Assembly: GCA_963841855.1 (NCBI GenBank)
Contig: CAWJEJ010000003.1
Location: 186,001-250,000 of the forward strand
Direction of reading: 5' to 3'
Source of the DNA: CAXBBB01 sp963841855
Lineage (GTDB): Bacteria; Bacteroidota; Rhodothermia; Rhodothermales; BA12
DNA length: 64,000 nucleotides
A program made the position numbers and the translations under genes. Position 1 is the stretch's first letter; each line of letters begins with the position of its first letter. The notes under the pieces are model-generated. The model saw only the letters and a program-made list of their open reading frames with translations, searched no databases and was not told the origin of the DNA. This document shows, in pieces, positions 18,907 through 27,524 of the stretch.

Positions 18907-21008
18907 TTCTTCGGCGGACGCTGCGAGCCGTCCGGTTGGGGCTGCGTCGGCAGGTCGACGGCGGCCTCGTCGGGCGCGCTATCGGACAGGTCGAGCGGCG
19001 TGATGTCGCGCGTGATTTCCTCTCCGGTCTCGGCGACGTGAAAGCGGAACGCCATCGGATGCAGGTTCTCGTCCTCTTCGAGCTTGATGCGGACGAGGTA
19101 GCGGAAGCTCCACCGCGTCGTCCGGTTGGGCACGCTGCGCGACAGGAACGCCGACAGGAACGGATGCACGCGCAGGCGCAGCGGCTCCTTGCGCCCCGCC
19201 TCGCGGTAGGCCGCCACCCATCCCCGCATCAGGGCGAGCAGTTCGTCCGGCGTCTCGCGCCTGCGCTTCTGCTTGCTGCCGCGCGACGAACTGCTGCGAC
19301 TCTGCGACGCGCCGGTCGAGGCCGATTTGCGGTCGTCAGCCGACGCACGCTGCGAGCCTTTATCGCTCCGCTGGTTGCCACGTCCGCGACCGCTGGTCCG
19401 GCCTGCGCTCAAATCGTCGTCCGTGCGGCTGCGCGCGTTGCGGTCGTCGCTGCGTCCGCGCCCGCCTTGCGCAGCGTCGCTACGTGACGCGTCACCGCGT
19501 TGGTCGCCTGAACGTTCGCCGCTGCGAGCGGCCGAGGCGTCGGCTGTCTGCTGCGCCTCAATGTCGGCGCGGGCTTCGTCCTCCCAGTCGCCGCCGCCGT
19601 CGTCTTCGGGCTTGTGGAGCGTCGTCAGGGCCGGGCGCAGGCGCTGGCGCGTGATCTGGACGATGCCGAAGTCGCTCATCGGCAGCGCCTTGGTGACCGC
19701 TCGGTCCTTGCGGAATTCCTTGAGCAGCTCGTCGTAGATCTTCTTGCGGTTGCGATTGTCCTTGAGGTCGATGAAGTCGACGACGATGATGCCCCCCAAG
19801 TCACGCAGCCTGGCTTGGCGCGCGATCGTCCGAGCCGACTCCAGGTTGACGCGGATCGCGTTTTCTTCCTGGCTCAGCCCACGCCCGGCCCGGCCCGAGT
19901 TCACGTCGACGACGTGCATCGCCTCGGTCCGCTCGATGAACAGATAGCCGCCGCCCGGCATGTCGACGCGCTTCTCGAACGCGTCGCGGTAGTCGCGCCC
20001 GATGCCGACGTGGTCGAAGATCGGCCGCTTGCCGTCGTAGAACTGGACCGCGTCTTCCATGTGCGGCGCCACGGCCTGCACGTAAAGACTGAGATTGTCG
20101 TAGATCTTCTTGTCGTCCGTCAGGATGCGGTCGAAGTCGTCTGAGAACAGGTCACGCACCAGGCTCGAGACCATATTGACGTCCTCGAACAGCTTCTTGG
20201 GCAGTTTGGGCTTGCCCTGCATTCCGCCTTCGATGATGTCCCACCGCTCGGCGAGCAGCTTCAGGTCGGTGTCGAGTTCGCGCGCCGTTTTGCGGCTCGC
20301 CTGCGTCCGGACGATCACGCCAAAGCCCTCGGGCAGCAGCGAGCGAGCCAGCACGCGCAGCCTGCGCCGCTCCTTGTACGAGCCGATTTTCTTGCTGACC
20401 GCGACGTAGTCCGCCATCGGCACGAGCACGAGAAAGCGCCCGGCCAGCGAGATGTCCGTCGACACCCTATGGCCTTTGTGGCCCATCGGCTCCTTGGAGA
20501 TCTTGACCAGGATGCGCTGCCCCTGCTTGAGGTGATCTTCGGGCCGCCCTTTGAGCTGAGGCAGATCGCGCCGCGCCTGCCGCTTAGGCGGGCCGTGCCG
20601 AGCGCGCCGGCGGATGGCGAACAGGTGGTCGAGCCCGTCCTCCCGGTCGCCCTTGTCGGTCGCCTTGCCTCTCTTGGCTCCTCTGCGCTTGCGCTTGGCC
20701 AGGCGCATGCCCGGCGCGACGCCCCAACTGCGCAGGTCGGGATCGTCCTGCTCGACGAACGCGAGCATCTGGGGCAGATTGTCGGTCAGGTCCGAGTAGT
20801 GCAGAAACGCGTCCTGCCCCATACCGATGTCGACGAACGCCGCCCGGATGTTGGGCATGACCTTCTTGACCTTGCCCAGCACGACGTTGCCTATCGTGCG
20901 CGCATGTTCGGGCGTTTCGATGTGAAGCTCGGCTAGTTGACCGTTTTCGATCAGCGCAAGCCGGGTGGTGCCGTTGTGGCCCGAGACGACCAGTTCTTTT
21001 TTTCCCAT
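18903..21008 (-). CDS. rng: Ribonuclease G/E family protein with long Arg/Ser/Gly-rich insertion
   Basis: I place the start at ATG 21008 (MGKKELVVSGHNGTTRLALI, 701 aa), the usual family N-terminus; the open frame further upstream has no family similarity. The S1 domain (about 38-165) is interrupted by a basic insertion. The catalytic Asp residues are present in MHVVDVNSGRAGRG and GGIIVVDFIDLKDNR, so the endonuclease should be active in rRNA maturation and mRNA turnover. A disordered, strongly charged segment rich in RG, RS and DR repeats (about 480-590) separates the catalytic core from a C-terminal region (RVHPFLSAFLSR ... WSFRYLVRIKLEEDENLHPM). Such low-complexity tails often bind RNA or partners in RNase E. 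Confidence 0.85.
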   Translation of the reverse strand: MGKKELVVSGHNGTTRLALIENGQLAELHIETPEHARTIGNVVLGKVKKVMPNIRAAFVDIGMGQDAFLHYSDLTDNLPQMLAFVEQDDPDLRSWGVAPGMRLAKRKRRGAKRGKATDKGDREDGLDHLFAIRRRARHGPPKRQARRDLPQLKGRPEDHLKQGQRILVKISKEPMGHKGHRVSTDISLAGRFLVLVPMADYVAVSKKIGSYKERRRLRVLARSLLPEGFGVIVRTQASRKTARELDTDLKLLAERWDIIEGGMQGKPKLPKKLFEDVNMVSSLVRDLFSDDFDRILTDDKKIYDNLSLYVQAVAPHMEDAVQFYDGKRPIFDHVGIGRDYRDAFEKRVDMPGGGYLFIERTEAMHVVDVNSGRAGRGLSQEENAIRVNLESARTIARQARLRDLGGIIVVDFIDLKDNRNRKKIYDELLKEFRKDRAVTKALPMSDFGIVQITRQRLRPALTTLHKPEDDGGGDWEDEARADIEAQQTADASAARSGERSGDQRGDASRSDAAQGGRGRSDDRNARSRTDDDLSAGRTSGRGRGNQRSDKGSQRASADDRKSASTGASQSRSSSSRGSKQKRRRETPDELLALMRGWVAAYREAGRKEPLRLRVHPFLSAFLSRSVPNRTTRWSFRYLVRIKLEEDENLHPMAFRFHVAETGEEITRDITPLDLSDSAPDEAAVDLPTQPQPDGSQRPPKK

Positions 21009-21690
21009 GTGGAGAGTAGATGCGCGCTGCCACCTTTCCCCCGGTCCAGCCAGCCGAGACGGGCGAGCCGGATGCCACCGTTTCTCTGGAGAGAGCGGAT
21101 GGGCGGGCGAAGGGTGACGAGCCAGTGCGCAGGACCTGTCGAAGGCCGAGGCGTCTGCCGAGCGCGCGAAAGCGGCAGCAGCCCAAACCAGCTGCCGAGG
21201 AGAGAAACACATGCGCGCACGAATAGGGAGCGAGCGTCGGGTCCGGACAAATCGTACGGTGGACCGGAGACACTCGTCCAGATGCGTAGCGCGCAGACGA
21301 GAGGAGCCATTAGAGGCAAAAGGAGAGCGCGAAGCCAGCCGAAAATCGTGAGCCGACCAACGCGCCGAAGCCGTCGAAGACAGCGTCGGAGAGTAAAGAA
21401 AAGGTCGCAGTGGCGGAGCAGTCGGCGCGGAGCGCGTACCTGCTGCGAGACCATTGGGAGCCTCGCCACATTGACTGCTCTTCCCGACGCGCGCGTTACG
21501 GTTTTGATCCGCCCGCCTACCTACAATGACCAACCCGGCGCGCCTTTCACCAAAAAAGCAGCACATAGGGGGAACGCCGACCCCGCCGCACCGACTTTAA
21601 AGACGGCTTATCTGCCTGTGCGGCGGAACCGCTTTTTCGATTCGGACCGTTCGCGCCTTCTACTACCTATTCAGACTCATCCTCCGCTCT
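21009..21690. other. Divergent intergenic region between rng and gltA
   Basis: This 680-base region carries the promoters for rng (minus) and gltA (plus). Open frames cross it on both strands but have low-complexity, Arg/Ser-rich translations and no recognisable product. An AT-richer part (about 21575-21625) lies 65-115 bases upstream of gltA and is the likeliest place for its promoter, although no clean TAnnTTG element is visible. Confidence 0.5.
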
Positions 21691-22833
21691 ATGTCCGACG
21701 CAGCCCCCCAGAAAACCAAAGCCCGCGGCCTCGAAGGCGTCGTCGCTCTCGACACCCAGCTCTCGCACATCGACGGACAGAAGGGCGAACTGATCTATCG
21801 CGGCTATGACATCGACGACTTGGCCGACAAGGCATCGTTTGAGGAAGTCGCCTATCTGCTCTGGAAGGGCAATCTGCCCACAGCGCAGCAACTGAGCGAG
21901 CTCAACGACCTGCTCCGCAGCGAGCGCGCACTTCCGCCCGCCATCGTCGATCTGCTGCGCGCGATGCCCGAGGACGCCGACCCGATGAACGTGCTTCAGA
22001 CAGCGGTTGCCGCTCTGGGAGTGTTCGATGGCGAAACGGCCGACACCAGTCCCGAAGCCAACTACCGCAAAGCCGTCCGCCTGACCGCGCGCATTCCGAC
22101 GCTGATCGCCGCGTTCGACCGCATCCGCAAGGGCAAGGAGCCGATCGCGCCGCTCAGCGATGGATCGACGGCCTACAACTTCGTCTACATGCTCAACGGC
22201 GATCGCCCGGGCGAGCAGGCCGACCGCATCTTCGACGCCGCGCTCACGCTCCACGCCGAGCACGGCTTGAACGCATCGACGTTTACGGCCCGCGTCATCG
22301 GCTCGACGCTCTCGGACATGTACAGCGCCGTCGCCGGAGCCATCGGAGCGCTCAAAGGCCCGCTCCACGGCGGCGCCAACATCAAGGTGATGGAGACGCT
22401 CATCGAGATCGACGCCAGCGGCAAGGACCCGCGCGAGTGGGTCAAAGAAGCGTTGGGCCGTAAGGAGCGCATCATGGGCTTCGGACACCGCGTCTACAAG
22501 ACGTTCGACCCGCGTGCCCGCCTGCTCCGTGAAACCAGCGAGAGTCTCGCCGACGAACGCGGTCAGCGCAAGTGGTACGACATCTCGGTCGCCATGATGG
22601 AGACCGTCAAGTCCGAAAAAGGCCTGGACCCCAACGTCGACTTCTTCTCGGCCAGCGTCTACTACATGCTGGGCATCGACACCGACCTCTATACGCCGAT
22701 CTTTGCCCTGGCGCGCATTACGGGCTGGACCGCTCACCTGCTCGAGCAGTGGGAAGACAACCGCCTGATCCGCCCCAGCGCGGATTACGTCGGCCAGCGC
22801 GGCTTGACGTTCCCGGCTGTCGATCAGCGCTGA
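21691..22833 (+). CDS. gltA: Citrate synthase (type II-like)
   Basis: The 380-aa protein is a complete citrate synthase, condensing oxaloacetate with acetyl-CoA at the entry of the TCA cycle. The opening GLEGVVALDTQLSHIDGQ, the active-site His motifs LHAEHGLNAST, GPLHGGAN and MGFGHRVYKTFDPRA, and the catalytic Asp in NVDFFSA are all present. It is monocistronic: a strong hairpin terminator follows 17 bases after the stop, and the succinate dehydrogenase operon begins 250 bases further on. Confidence 0.95.
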   Translation: MSDAAPQKTKARGLEGVVALDTQLSHIDGQKGELIYRGYDIDDLADKASFEEVAYLLWKGNLPTAQQLSELNDLLRSERALPPAIVDLLRAMPEDADPMNVLQTAVAALGVFDGETADTSPEANYRKAVRLTARIPTLIAAFDRIRKGKEPIAPLSDGSTAYNFVYMLNGDRPGEQADRIFDAALTLHAEHGLNASTFTARVIGSTLSDMYSAVAGAIGALKGPLHGGANIKVMETLIEIDASGKDPREWVKEALGRKERIMGFGHRVYKTFDPRARLLRETSESLADERGQRKWYDISVAMMETVKSEKGLDPNVDFFSASVYYMLGIDTDLYTPIFALARITGWTAHLLEQWEDNRLIRPSADYVGQRGLTFPAVDQR

Positions 22834-22850
22834 TTGATGCCTCTTCTACT

Positions 22851-22884
22851 AAACCCACCAGACTCTGAGAGTCTGGTGGGTTTT
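22851..22884 (+). terminator. Intrinsic terminator after gltA
   Basis: A perfect 15-bp inverted repeat (left arm starts aaacccaccagac, 22851-22865; right arm ends gtctggtgggttt, 22869-22883) encloses a TGA loop and runs into a short T tract (22881-22884). Confidence 0.9.
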
Positions 22885-23044
22885 CGCGTTTGGAGCAGCT
22901 GGTAAGTCGTTGTCTAGATTGGGTCTAAACCTCTGCAAAACTTTGACTTTCACTTCTTTCTGAAAGAAGAAACAAAAGCCCTTTTTCGCCCTTATCCCAT
23001 GCAGACAGCCGACGCCGAGCGTCGATATCTCTCGGGCGATCCGC

Positions 23045-23052
23045 TATATTGG
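23045..23052 (+). promoter_or_regulatory. Candidate -7 promoter element of the sdh operon (TATATTGG)
   Basis: TATATTGG matches the Bacteroidota-type -7 pattern TAnnTTTG except at one position and lies 36 bases upstream of the sdhC ATG. Similar TAnnTTG elements precede several other genes in the window. No clear -33 element is visible. Confidence 0.45.
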
Positions 23053-23088
23053 CCGTCTCCCTGTCCGCTCCCCACACACCGCCACGCA

Positions 23089-23499
23089 ATGGCTCTCGAC
23101 ACCATCGACGCGCCCGCCAAATTCGAGCGCAAAGTCATTCGCCCGTACCGGGTTCGCGAAGGCATGTTCGCCTGGATGGCGCACCGCCTGAGCGGCCTCG
23201 CTCTCGTCGGCTACCTCGTCGTCCACATCTGGGGCTTGAAAGCCCTGTCGGACCGCGACGCCTACAACGCGCTGATCGCCAGCTACCACGGCTGGATCTT
23301 CAAGGTCGGCGAGTTCATGCTCTGGGCTGCCGTCGTCTACCACATGATCAACGGACTGCGCATCGTCCTGATCGACTTCTTGGGATGGAGTCCGCACCAG
23401 AAGCGGCTGTTTTGGACGCTGGGAGCCGTCGCCGTTCTCATGATCATAGCGGGCGGTTACCCGTCGCTCTATGCGCTCGTCAAACACTTCGGAGGCTGA
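23089..23499 (+). CDS. sdhC: Succinate dehydrogenase cytochrome b subunit SdhC
   Basis: Starting at ATG 23089 (MALDTIDAP), the 136-aa protein has three membrane helices and the family motif MAHRLSGLALVGYLVVHIWG, in which the His residues are the likely heme b ligands and quinone-site neighbours. It anchors the SdhAB dimer in the inner membrane. The open frame extends upstream to 22999 without family similarity. GGAGG at 23491-23495, inside its last codons, could serve as a ribosome binding site for sdhD, which starts after a 3-base gap. Confidence 0.9.
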   Translation: MALDTIDAPAKFERKVIRPYRVREGMFAWMAHRLSGLALVGYLVVHIWGLKALSDRDAYNALIASYHGWIFKVGEFMLWAAVVYHMINGLRIVLIDFLGWSPHQKRLFWTLGAVAVLMIIAGGYPSLYALVKHFGG

Positions 23500-23502
23500 T
23501 CG

Positions 23503-24117
23503 ATGGCTACCTACGGAAAAAACCACAAGTCGCAGGCGTTCGGCTGGTTCTTGCACCGCGTGAGCGGCACGTTCCTCGTCTTCCTGCTGCTGACGCACTT
23601 TTGGATCCAGCACTTCGACGCCACGTCGGCCAGCGTAACGCACAGCGCGACGCAGCAGACAGCCGTCTTCGACGTGATCGAGGAAGACGGAATCGAAGCA
23701 GCCCAGGACATGGCAGCGTCCGACATATCGGCCCGGGAGCGTGCCAATATGGAAGGTCGCCTGATCGCGGCCCAGGCTCTCCCGACTTACTCCGAACAGG
23801 CTCAGGCCGCCGTCAACGAGCGGCGCGAAGCTGGCGTGTTACCCGGCGCTGTCGGCGATCCCGTCACGAGCTACGACGTGGCGATGCTGCGACTCGCCGA
23901 TCCGGTCTACGCAGTCCTGTGGAAGGCGTTCAACATCTTCTTCCTGCTGTTCGCGCTGCATCACGGCTTCTATGGACTGAACAACATCCTGACGGACTAC
24001 ATCCGCAACCCGCTCGCACGCGTCACGGCCGTCACCCTCTCGTGGGGACTGGCGCTCGTGCTTCTCATCATCGGTCTCTACTCCGTCGTCATGGCGGGTT
24101 GGGGACTGGGCGGCTAA
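23503..24117 (+). CDS. sdhD: Succinate dehydrogenase membrane subunit SdhD with an unusual polar insertion
   Basis: The 204-aa product shows the SdhD pattern: FGWFLHRVSGTFLVFLLLTH (helix 1), then FNIFFLLFALHHGFYGLNNI (helix 2) and a third helix VTLSWGLALVLLIIGLYSVV. Typical SdhD proteins are about 115-130 residues. Here roughly 80 polar, acidic residues (about 39-121) are inserted between helices 1 and 2, including the charged run FDVIEEDGIEAAQDM. Codon usage of the insertion looks like the rest of the operon, so this is probably a lineage-specific elaboration and not an error. With sdhC it forms a two-subunit membrane anchor. Confidence 0.85.
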   Translation: MATYGKNHKSQAFGWFLHRVSGTFLVFLLLTHFWIQHFDATSASVTHSATQQTAVFDVIEEDGIEAAQDMAASDISARERANMEGRLIAAQALPTYSEQAQAAVNERREAGVLPGAVGDPVTSYDVAMLRLADPVYAVLWKAFNIFFLLFALHHGFYGLNNILTDYIRNPLARVTAVTLSWGLALVLLIIGLYSVVMAGWGLGG

Positions 24118-24138
24118 CTCATCTAACTACCTACGGAT

Positions 24139-25875
24139 ATGACCTTCACGCACGACATCGTAATCGTCGGAGCCGGTGGTGCCGGACTCATGGCGGCCCT
24201 CTACGCACGCGAGGGCGGCGCTGACGTGGCGGTCGTAAGCAAGCTGCACCCGCTGCGCTCGCACACCGGAGCCGCTCAGGGCGGCATCGGCGCGGCGTTG
24301 GGGAACGAAGAAGAGGACAGCTGGCTCTGGCACGCCTTCGATACCGTCAAGGGTAGCGACTACCTGGGCGATCAGGACGCCATCGAGACGATGTGCAAGG
24401 ACGCGCCGCGCACCATCCGCGAGTTGGAGCACTATGGCGTACCGTTCAGCCGAAACAAGGCGGGTAAGATCAGCCAGCGCCGCTTTGGAGGACACACGCG
24501 AGGGTTCGGCGAAGCACCGGTCCGCCGCGCCTGCCACGCCGCCGATAGGACGGGCCACACCATCTTGCACACGTTGTACGATCAGTGCACGAGCAAAAAC
24601 GTGCGCTTCTACGACGAGTATCAGGTGCTCGACCTGCTGATGAACGAGGACGGCACGTGCTCGGGCGTGGTCAGCTACGAGATCCTGACAGGCGAAGTCC
24701 ACACGTTCCACGCCAAGATCGTCTGTTTTGCGACGGGCGGCTACGGTCGCGCGTTCAAGACGACGAGCAACGCCCACGCAGGAACGGGCGATGGCATGAG
24801 CATCGCGCTGCGCGCGGGCATTCCGCTCGAAGACATGGAGTTCGTCCAGTTCCACCCGACCGGACTCTACCGCCTGGGCATCTTGATCACCGAGGGCGCA
24901 CGCGGCGAAGGCGGCATCCTGCGCAACTCGGACGGCGAGCGCTTCATGGAACGCTACGCTCCGACGGTCAAGGACCTGGCACCACGCGACCTGGTCTCGC
25001 AGTGCATCTACAAAGAGATCCGCGAGGGACGCGGCATCAACGGCAAGGACTACGTCCACTTGGACATGACGCACGTCGGTACCGAGGTGCTCGAAAAGAA
25101 ACTGCCCGAGATCACCACGTTCAGCCGCACCTATCTGGGCGTCGATCCGGTCAAGCAGCCGATCCCGATCTCGCCGACGTGCCATTACGCGATGGGCGGC
25201 ATTCCGACCAACGCCGAGGGACAGGTCGAGCGCGCCGAACGCGGAACGACGGTCCCCGGTCTCTACGCCATCGGCGAGTGCGCCTGCGTGAGCGTCCACG
25301 GCGCCAACCGCCTGGGCACCAACAGCCTGCTCGATTTGGTCGTCTTCGGCCGTCGCGCCGGTATCCACATGGCCGAGTCGATTCAGCAGGACAAGAAGAA
25401 GGCGCCGCTGCCCGACAATCCCGAAAAGAAGACCCGCGAGATGCTTGACGAAGTGCTGAGCCGGACGGGTGGCGAGTCGTGCGTGAGCGTGCGCGGCGCG
25501 CTGCAAGAGTCGATGATGAAAAACGTCTCGGTCTTCCGCAACGAAGAGACGCTGACCGAAGCGCTAGCCGACCTGCGCGAGTTGCGCAAGCGCGCCCGCA
25601 CCGTGACCGTCCGCGACAAGGGCAAGCGGTTCAACACCGAACTGCTCGACGCCATCGAGATCAGCTTCATGGTCGACTACGCCGAAGCCATCGCGGCAGG
25701 AGCGATGCACCGGAAGGAAAGCCGAGGCGCCCACAGCCGCGAAGACTACGTCGACCGCGACGACGACAACTGGCTCAAGCACAACCTCTTCCACAGCGAC
25801 GGCGAAGGCAACTTCGAGTTCACGTACAAGCAGGTCAAGCTGGGACGCTTCGAGCCGAAACTGCGCGTGTATTGA
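24139..25875 (+). CDS. sdhA: Succinate dehydrogenase flavoprotein subunit
   Basis: The 578-aa protein carries the FAD-binding start DIVIVGAGGAGLMAALYARE, the covalent-FAD His motif RSHTGAAQGGIGAALGN, the substrate-site segment QFHPTGLYRLGILITEGARG and the late FAD motif HGANRLGTNSLLDLVVFGRR. It oxidises succinate to fumarate in the complex that passes electrons to quinone. The C-terminal capping domain is complete. It follows sdhD by 21 bases. Unusually, the iron-sulfur subunit gene does not follow directly: an AT-rich lipoprotein gene lies between. Confidence 0.95.
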   Translation: MTFTHDIVIVGAGGAGLMAALYAREGGADVAVVSKLHPLRSHTGAAQGGIGAALGNEEEDSWLWHAFDTVKGSDYLGDQDAIETMCKDAPRTIRELEHYGVPFSRNKAGKISQRRFGGHTRGFGEAPVRRACHAADRTGHTILHTLYDQCTSKNVRFYDEYQVLDLLMNEDGTCSGVVSYEILTGEVHTFHAKIVCFATGGYGRAFKTTSNAHAGTGDGMSIALRAGIPLEDMEFVQFHPTGLYRLGILITEGARGEGGILRNSDGERFMERYAPTVKDLAPRDLVSQCIYKEIREGRGINGKDYVHLDMTHVGTEVLEKKLPEITTFSRTYLGVDPVKQPIPISPTCHYAMGGIPTNAEGQVERAERGTTVPGLYAIGECACVSVHGANRLGTNSLLDLVVFGRRAGIHMAESIQQDKKKAPLPDNPEKKTREMLDEVLSRTGGESCVSVRGALQESMMKNVSVFRNEETLTEALADLRELRKRARTVTVRDKGKRFNTELLDAIEISFMVDYAEAIAAGAMHRKESRGAHSREDYVDRDDDNWLKHNLFHSDGEGNFEFTYKQVKLGRFEPKLRVY

Positions 25876-25891
25876 TTGAGACCTATTTAGT

Positions 25892-26689
25892 ATGAGACTA
25901 TTTCTGCTGTTAGGCTTGCTCTCGATCGTAGGATGTGGAGGCGATGTGATCACGTCTCCATTCAACGGAGGCGTCAGCTTGGACGAGATTCGAACAATGA
26001 GTTTGAGAGATTTGACATCTCTCGACGATGTTAGCTCAGTCAAACTAACGGGAGAAAACTCTCACCTCATTGAAAGAAGTCGTTCTCGGCTGCAAAGCCT
26101 CCATCAATACATATATGTTTTCGAAGACTCCGCTCGAGCTGTGAGGTCGTATAAGACTTTTCCGACCTCACAGCAGGCATGGTCAACGTACTTTGATTCA
26201 AGGACCGTGAGTGGGGATTTGCGCCTGTTCACTCAGACAGATACCAGTGCCATATACACAAGAACGGAACACCAGAGTCTTTCATGCCCCAACGGAAAGC
26301 TGGAAATCACGACATCTTCGGCCAATACAGTAGGATTGTTAGAGACTTCTGTCAACGCATATATATCAAGCAAAGAAGGACTTGCTCTTCTGTATAAACT
26401 TAGGCAAGATGCGATAAACACGATATATAGCACTGATTCATACGGATCACTAGATGTTAAGGATATGCCTCTGATGAACCAACGCGAAATAAATAGAGCG
26501 TCTGGATGCCCTGCTGTCAATAGTGATGACTTCATCCCTATGCAGAAGCATATGCACAGAAGGCGTTGTGAAACAAACCGTCTTGCTAAGATTGATAGCT
26601 TAATCTTGAGTACCATGTCCACAGAATTCACTGCACATTGCGCTGAAGTGGAGAGAAGTTGGATCGAACCAAAACCAGTCGACATATGA
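25892..26689 (+). CDS. AT-rich lipoprotein gene inserted between sdhA and sdhB
   Basis: The 265-aa product starts with a lipoprotein signal (MRLFLLLGLLSIVGC). The mature part is a single domain of unknown family with four further Cys residues (in SLSCPNGK, ASGCPAV, RRRCETN and TAHCAEV) that could pair in the periplasm. Base composition differs sharply from its surroundings: 22 of 60 bases are G or C in both 26341-26400 and 26401-26460, against 40 of 60 in sdhB at 26761-26820. AGA/AGG and ATA codons are common. It nevertheless fits tightly into the operon: it starts 17 bases after sdhA and its stop overlaps the sdhB start (ATGA, 26686-26689). This looks like a horizontally acquired gene captured inside the sdh operon. 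Confidence 0.75.
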   Translation: MRLFLLLGLLSIVGCGGDVITSPFNGGVSLDEIRTMSLRDLTSLDDVSSVKLTGENSHLIERSRSRLQSLHQYIYVFEDSARAVRSYKTFPTSQQAWSTYFDSRTVSGDLRLFTQTDTSAIYTRTEHQSLSCPNGKLEITTSSANTVGLLETSVNAYISSKEGLALLYKLRQDAINTIYSTDSYGSLDVKDMPLMNQREINRASGCPAVNSDDFIPMQKHMHRRRCETNRLAKIDSLILSTMSTEFTAHCAEVERSWIEPKPVDI

Positions 26690-27399
26690 AACTGAACGTC
26701 AAAATCCAGCGCTTCAACCCCGAAGCGGACTCCGAGCCGCACTGGGAGACCTACGAAGTGCCCGCCGAACCCATCGACAGCGCCCTCAGCCTGCTGCTCT
26801 ACGTCAAGTGGCACCTCGACGGCACGCTGACGCTCCGCAAGTCGTGCGCGCACGGCATCTGCGGCTCAGATGCGATGCAGATCAACGGCGAAAACAAGCT
26901 CGCCTGCTCTATTCTCGTCCAGGATCTGGCAAGCAAGGACGGCGACACCATCTCGTTCGGTCCGCTGCCTGGGTCACCCGTCATCAAAGACTTGGTCATC
27001 GACCAGACGCGGTTTTTCGAGAAGTACCGCGCCGTCATGCCGTGGCTCATCAACCACGAACCGACGCCCGAACTCGAGCGCTTTCAGAGTCCTGAAGACT
27101 TCGAGATCATCGAAGAGGCGACCAAGTGCATCATGTGCGGCGCCTGCACGCACAGCTGCCCGAGCACGTGGGCCGATCCGACGTACCTCGGCCCCGCCGC
27201 GATGCTCAAAGCGTTCCGCTACACGTTCGATACCCGCGATCAGGGTGTTGACCAGCGCATGCCGATCGTCGACAGCAAGGAGGGTTTGTGGAAGTGCTAC
27301 ACCATCTTCAACTGCGTCCAGGCGTGTCCCAAGGAAATCGACATCACGCGTTGGCTTTCGGCTTTGAAGCGGCGAGCCGTCGTCGATCGGTTTGGGTGA
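26686..27399 (+). CDS. sdhB: Succinate dehydrogenase iron-sulfur subunit
   Basis: Starting at ATG 26686 (MKLNVKIQRFNP), the 237-aa protein has the plant-type [2Fe-2S] motif SCAHGICGSDAM and the two ferredoxin motifs CIMCGACTHSCPSTW and CVQACPKEID for the [4Fe-4S] and [3Fe-4S] clusters. It carries electrons from SdhA flavin to the membrane quinone site. The start overlaps the stop of the preceding AT-rich lipoprotein gene by 4 bases, which implies translational coupling to it. The operon ends at a hairpin terminator 30 bases downstream. Confidence 0.95.
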   Translation: MKLNVKIQRFNPEADSEPHWETYEVPAEPIDSALSLLLYVKWHLDGTLTLRKSCAHGICGSDAMQINGENKLACSILVQDLASKDGDTISFGPLPGSPVIKDLVIDQTRFFEKYRAVMPWLINHEPTPELERFQSPEDFEIIEEATKCIMCGACTHSCPSTWADPTYLGPAAMLKAFRYTFDTRDQGVDQRMPIVDSKEGLWKCYTIFNCVQACPKEIDITRWLSALKRRAVVDRFG

Positions 27400-27430
27400 G
27401 GCGGCACGTGGCTAGAGTTGATTCGATCAT

Positions 27431-27465
27431 AACAGGCTTTGTCTCGACCGGATGGAGCCTGTTTT
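27431..27465 (+). terminator. Intrinsic terminator of the sdh operon
   Basis: The inverted repeat aacaggct (27431-27438) / agcctgtt (27456-27463) forms an 8-bp stem, followed by a short T run (27462-27465). Confidence 0.75.
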
Positions 27466-27524
27466 GCGTTCAGGCTACGGCGTCGTTGCTGTCTTCAAGA
27501 GGCCTGCGTGTCTACCTTTAGCTC

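Noticed and set aside
21009..21566. N-terminal extension of the RNase G frame
   Set aside because: The frame is open only because of high G+C; the family N-terminus is at MGKKELVV and the extension has no similarity to it.
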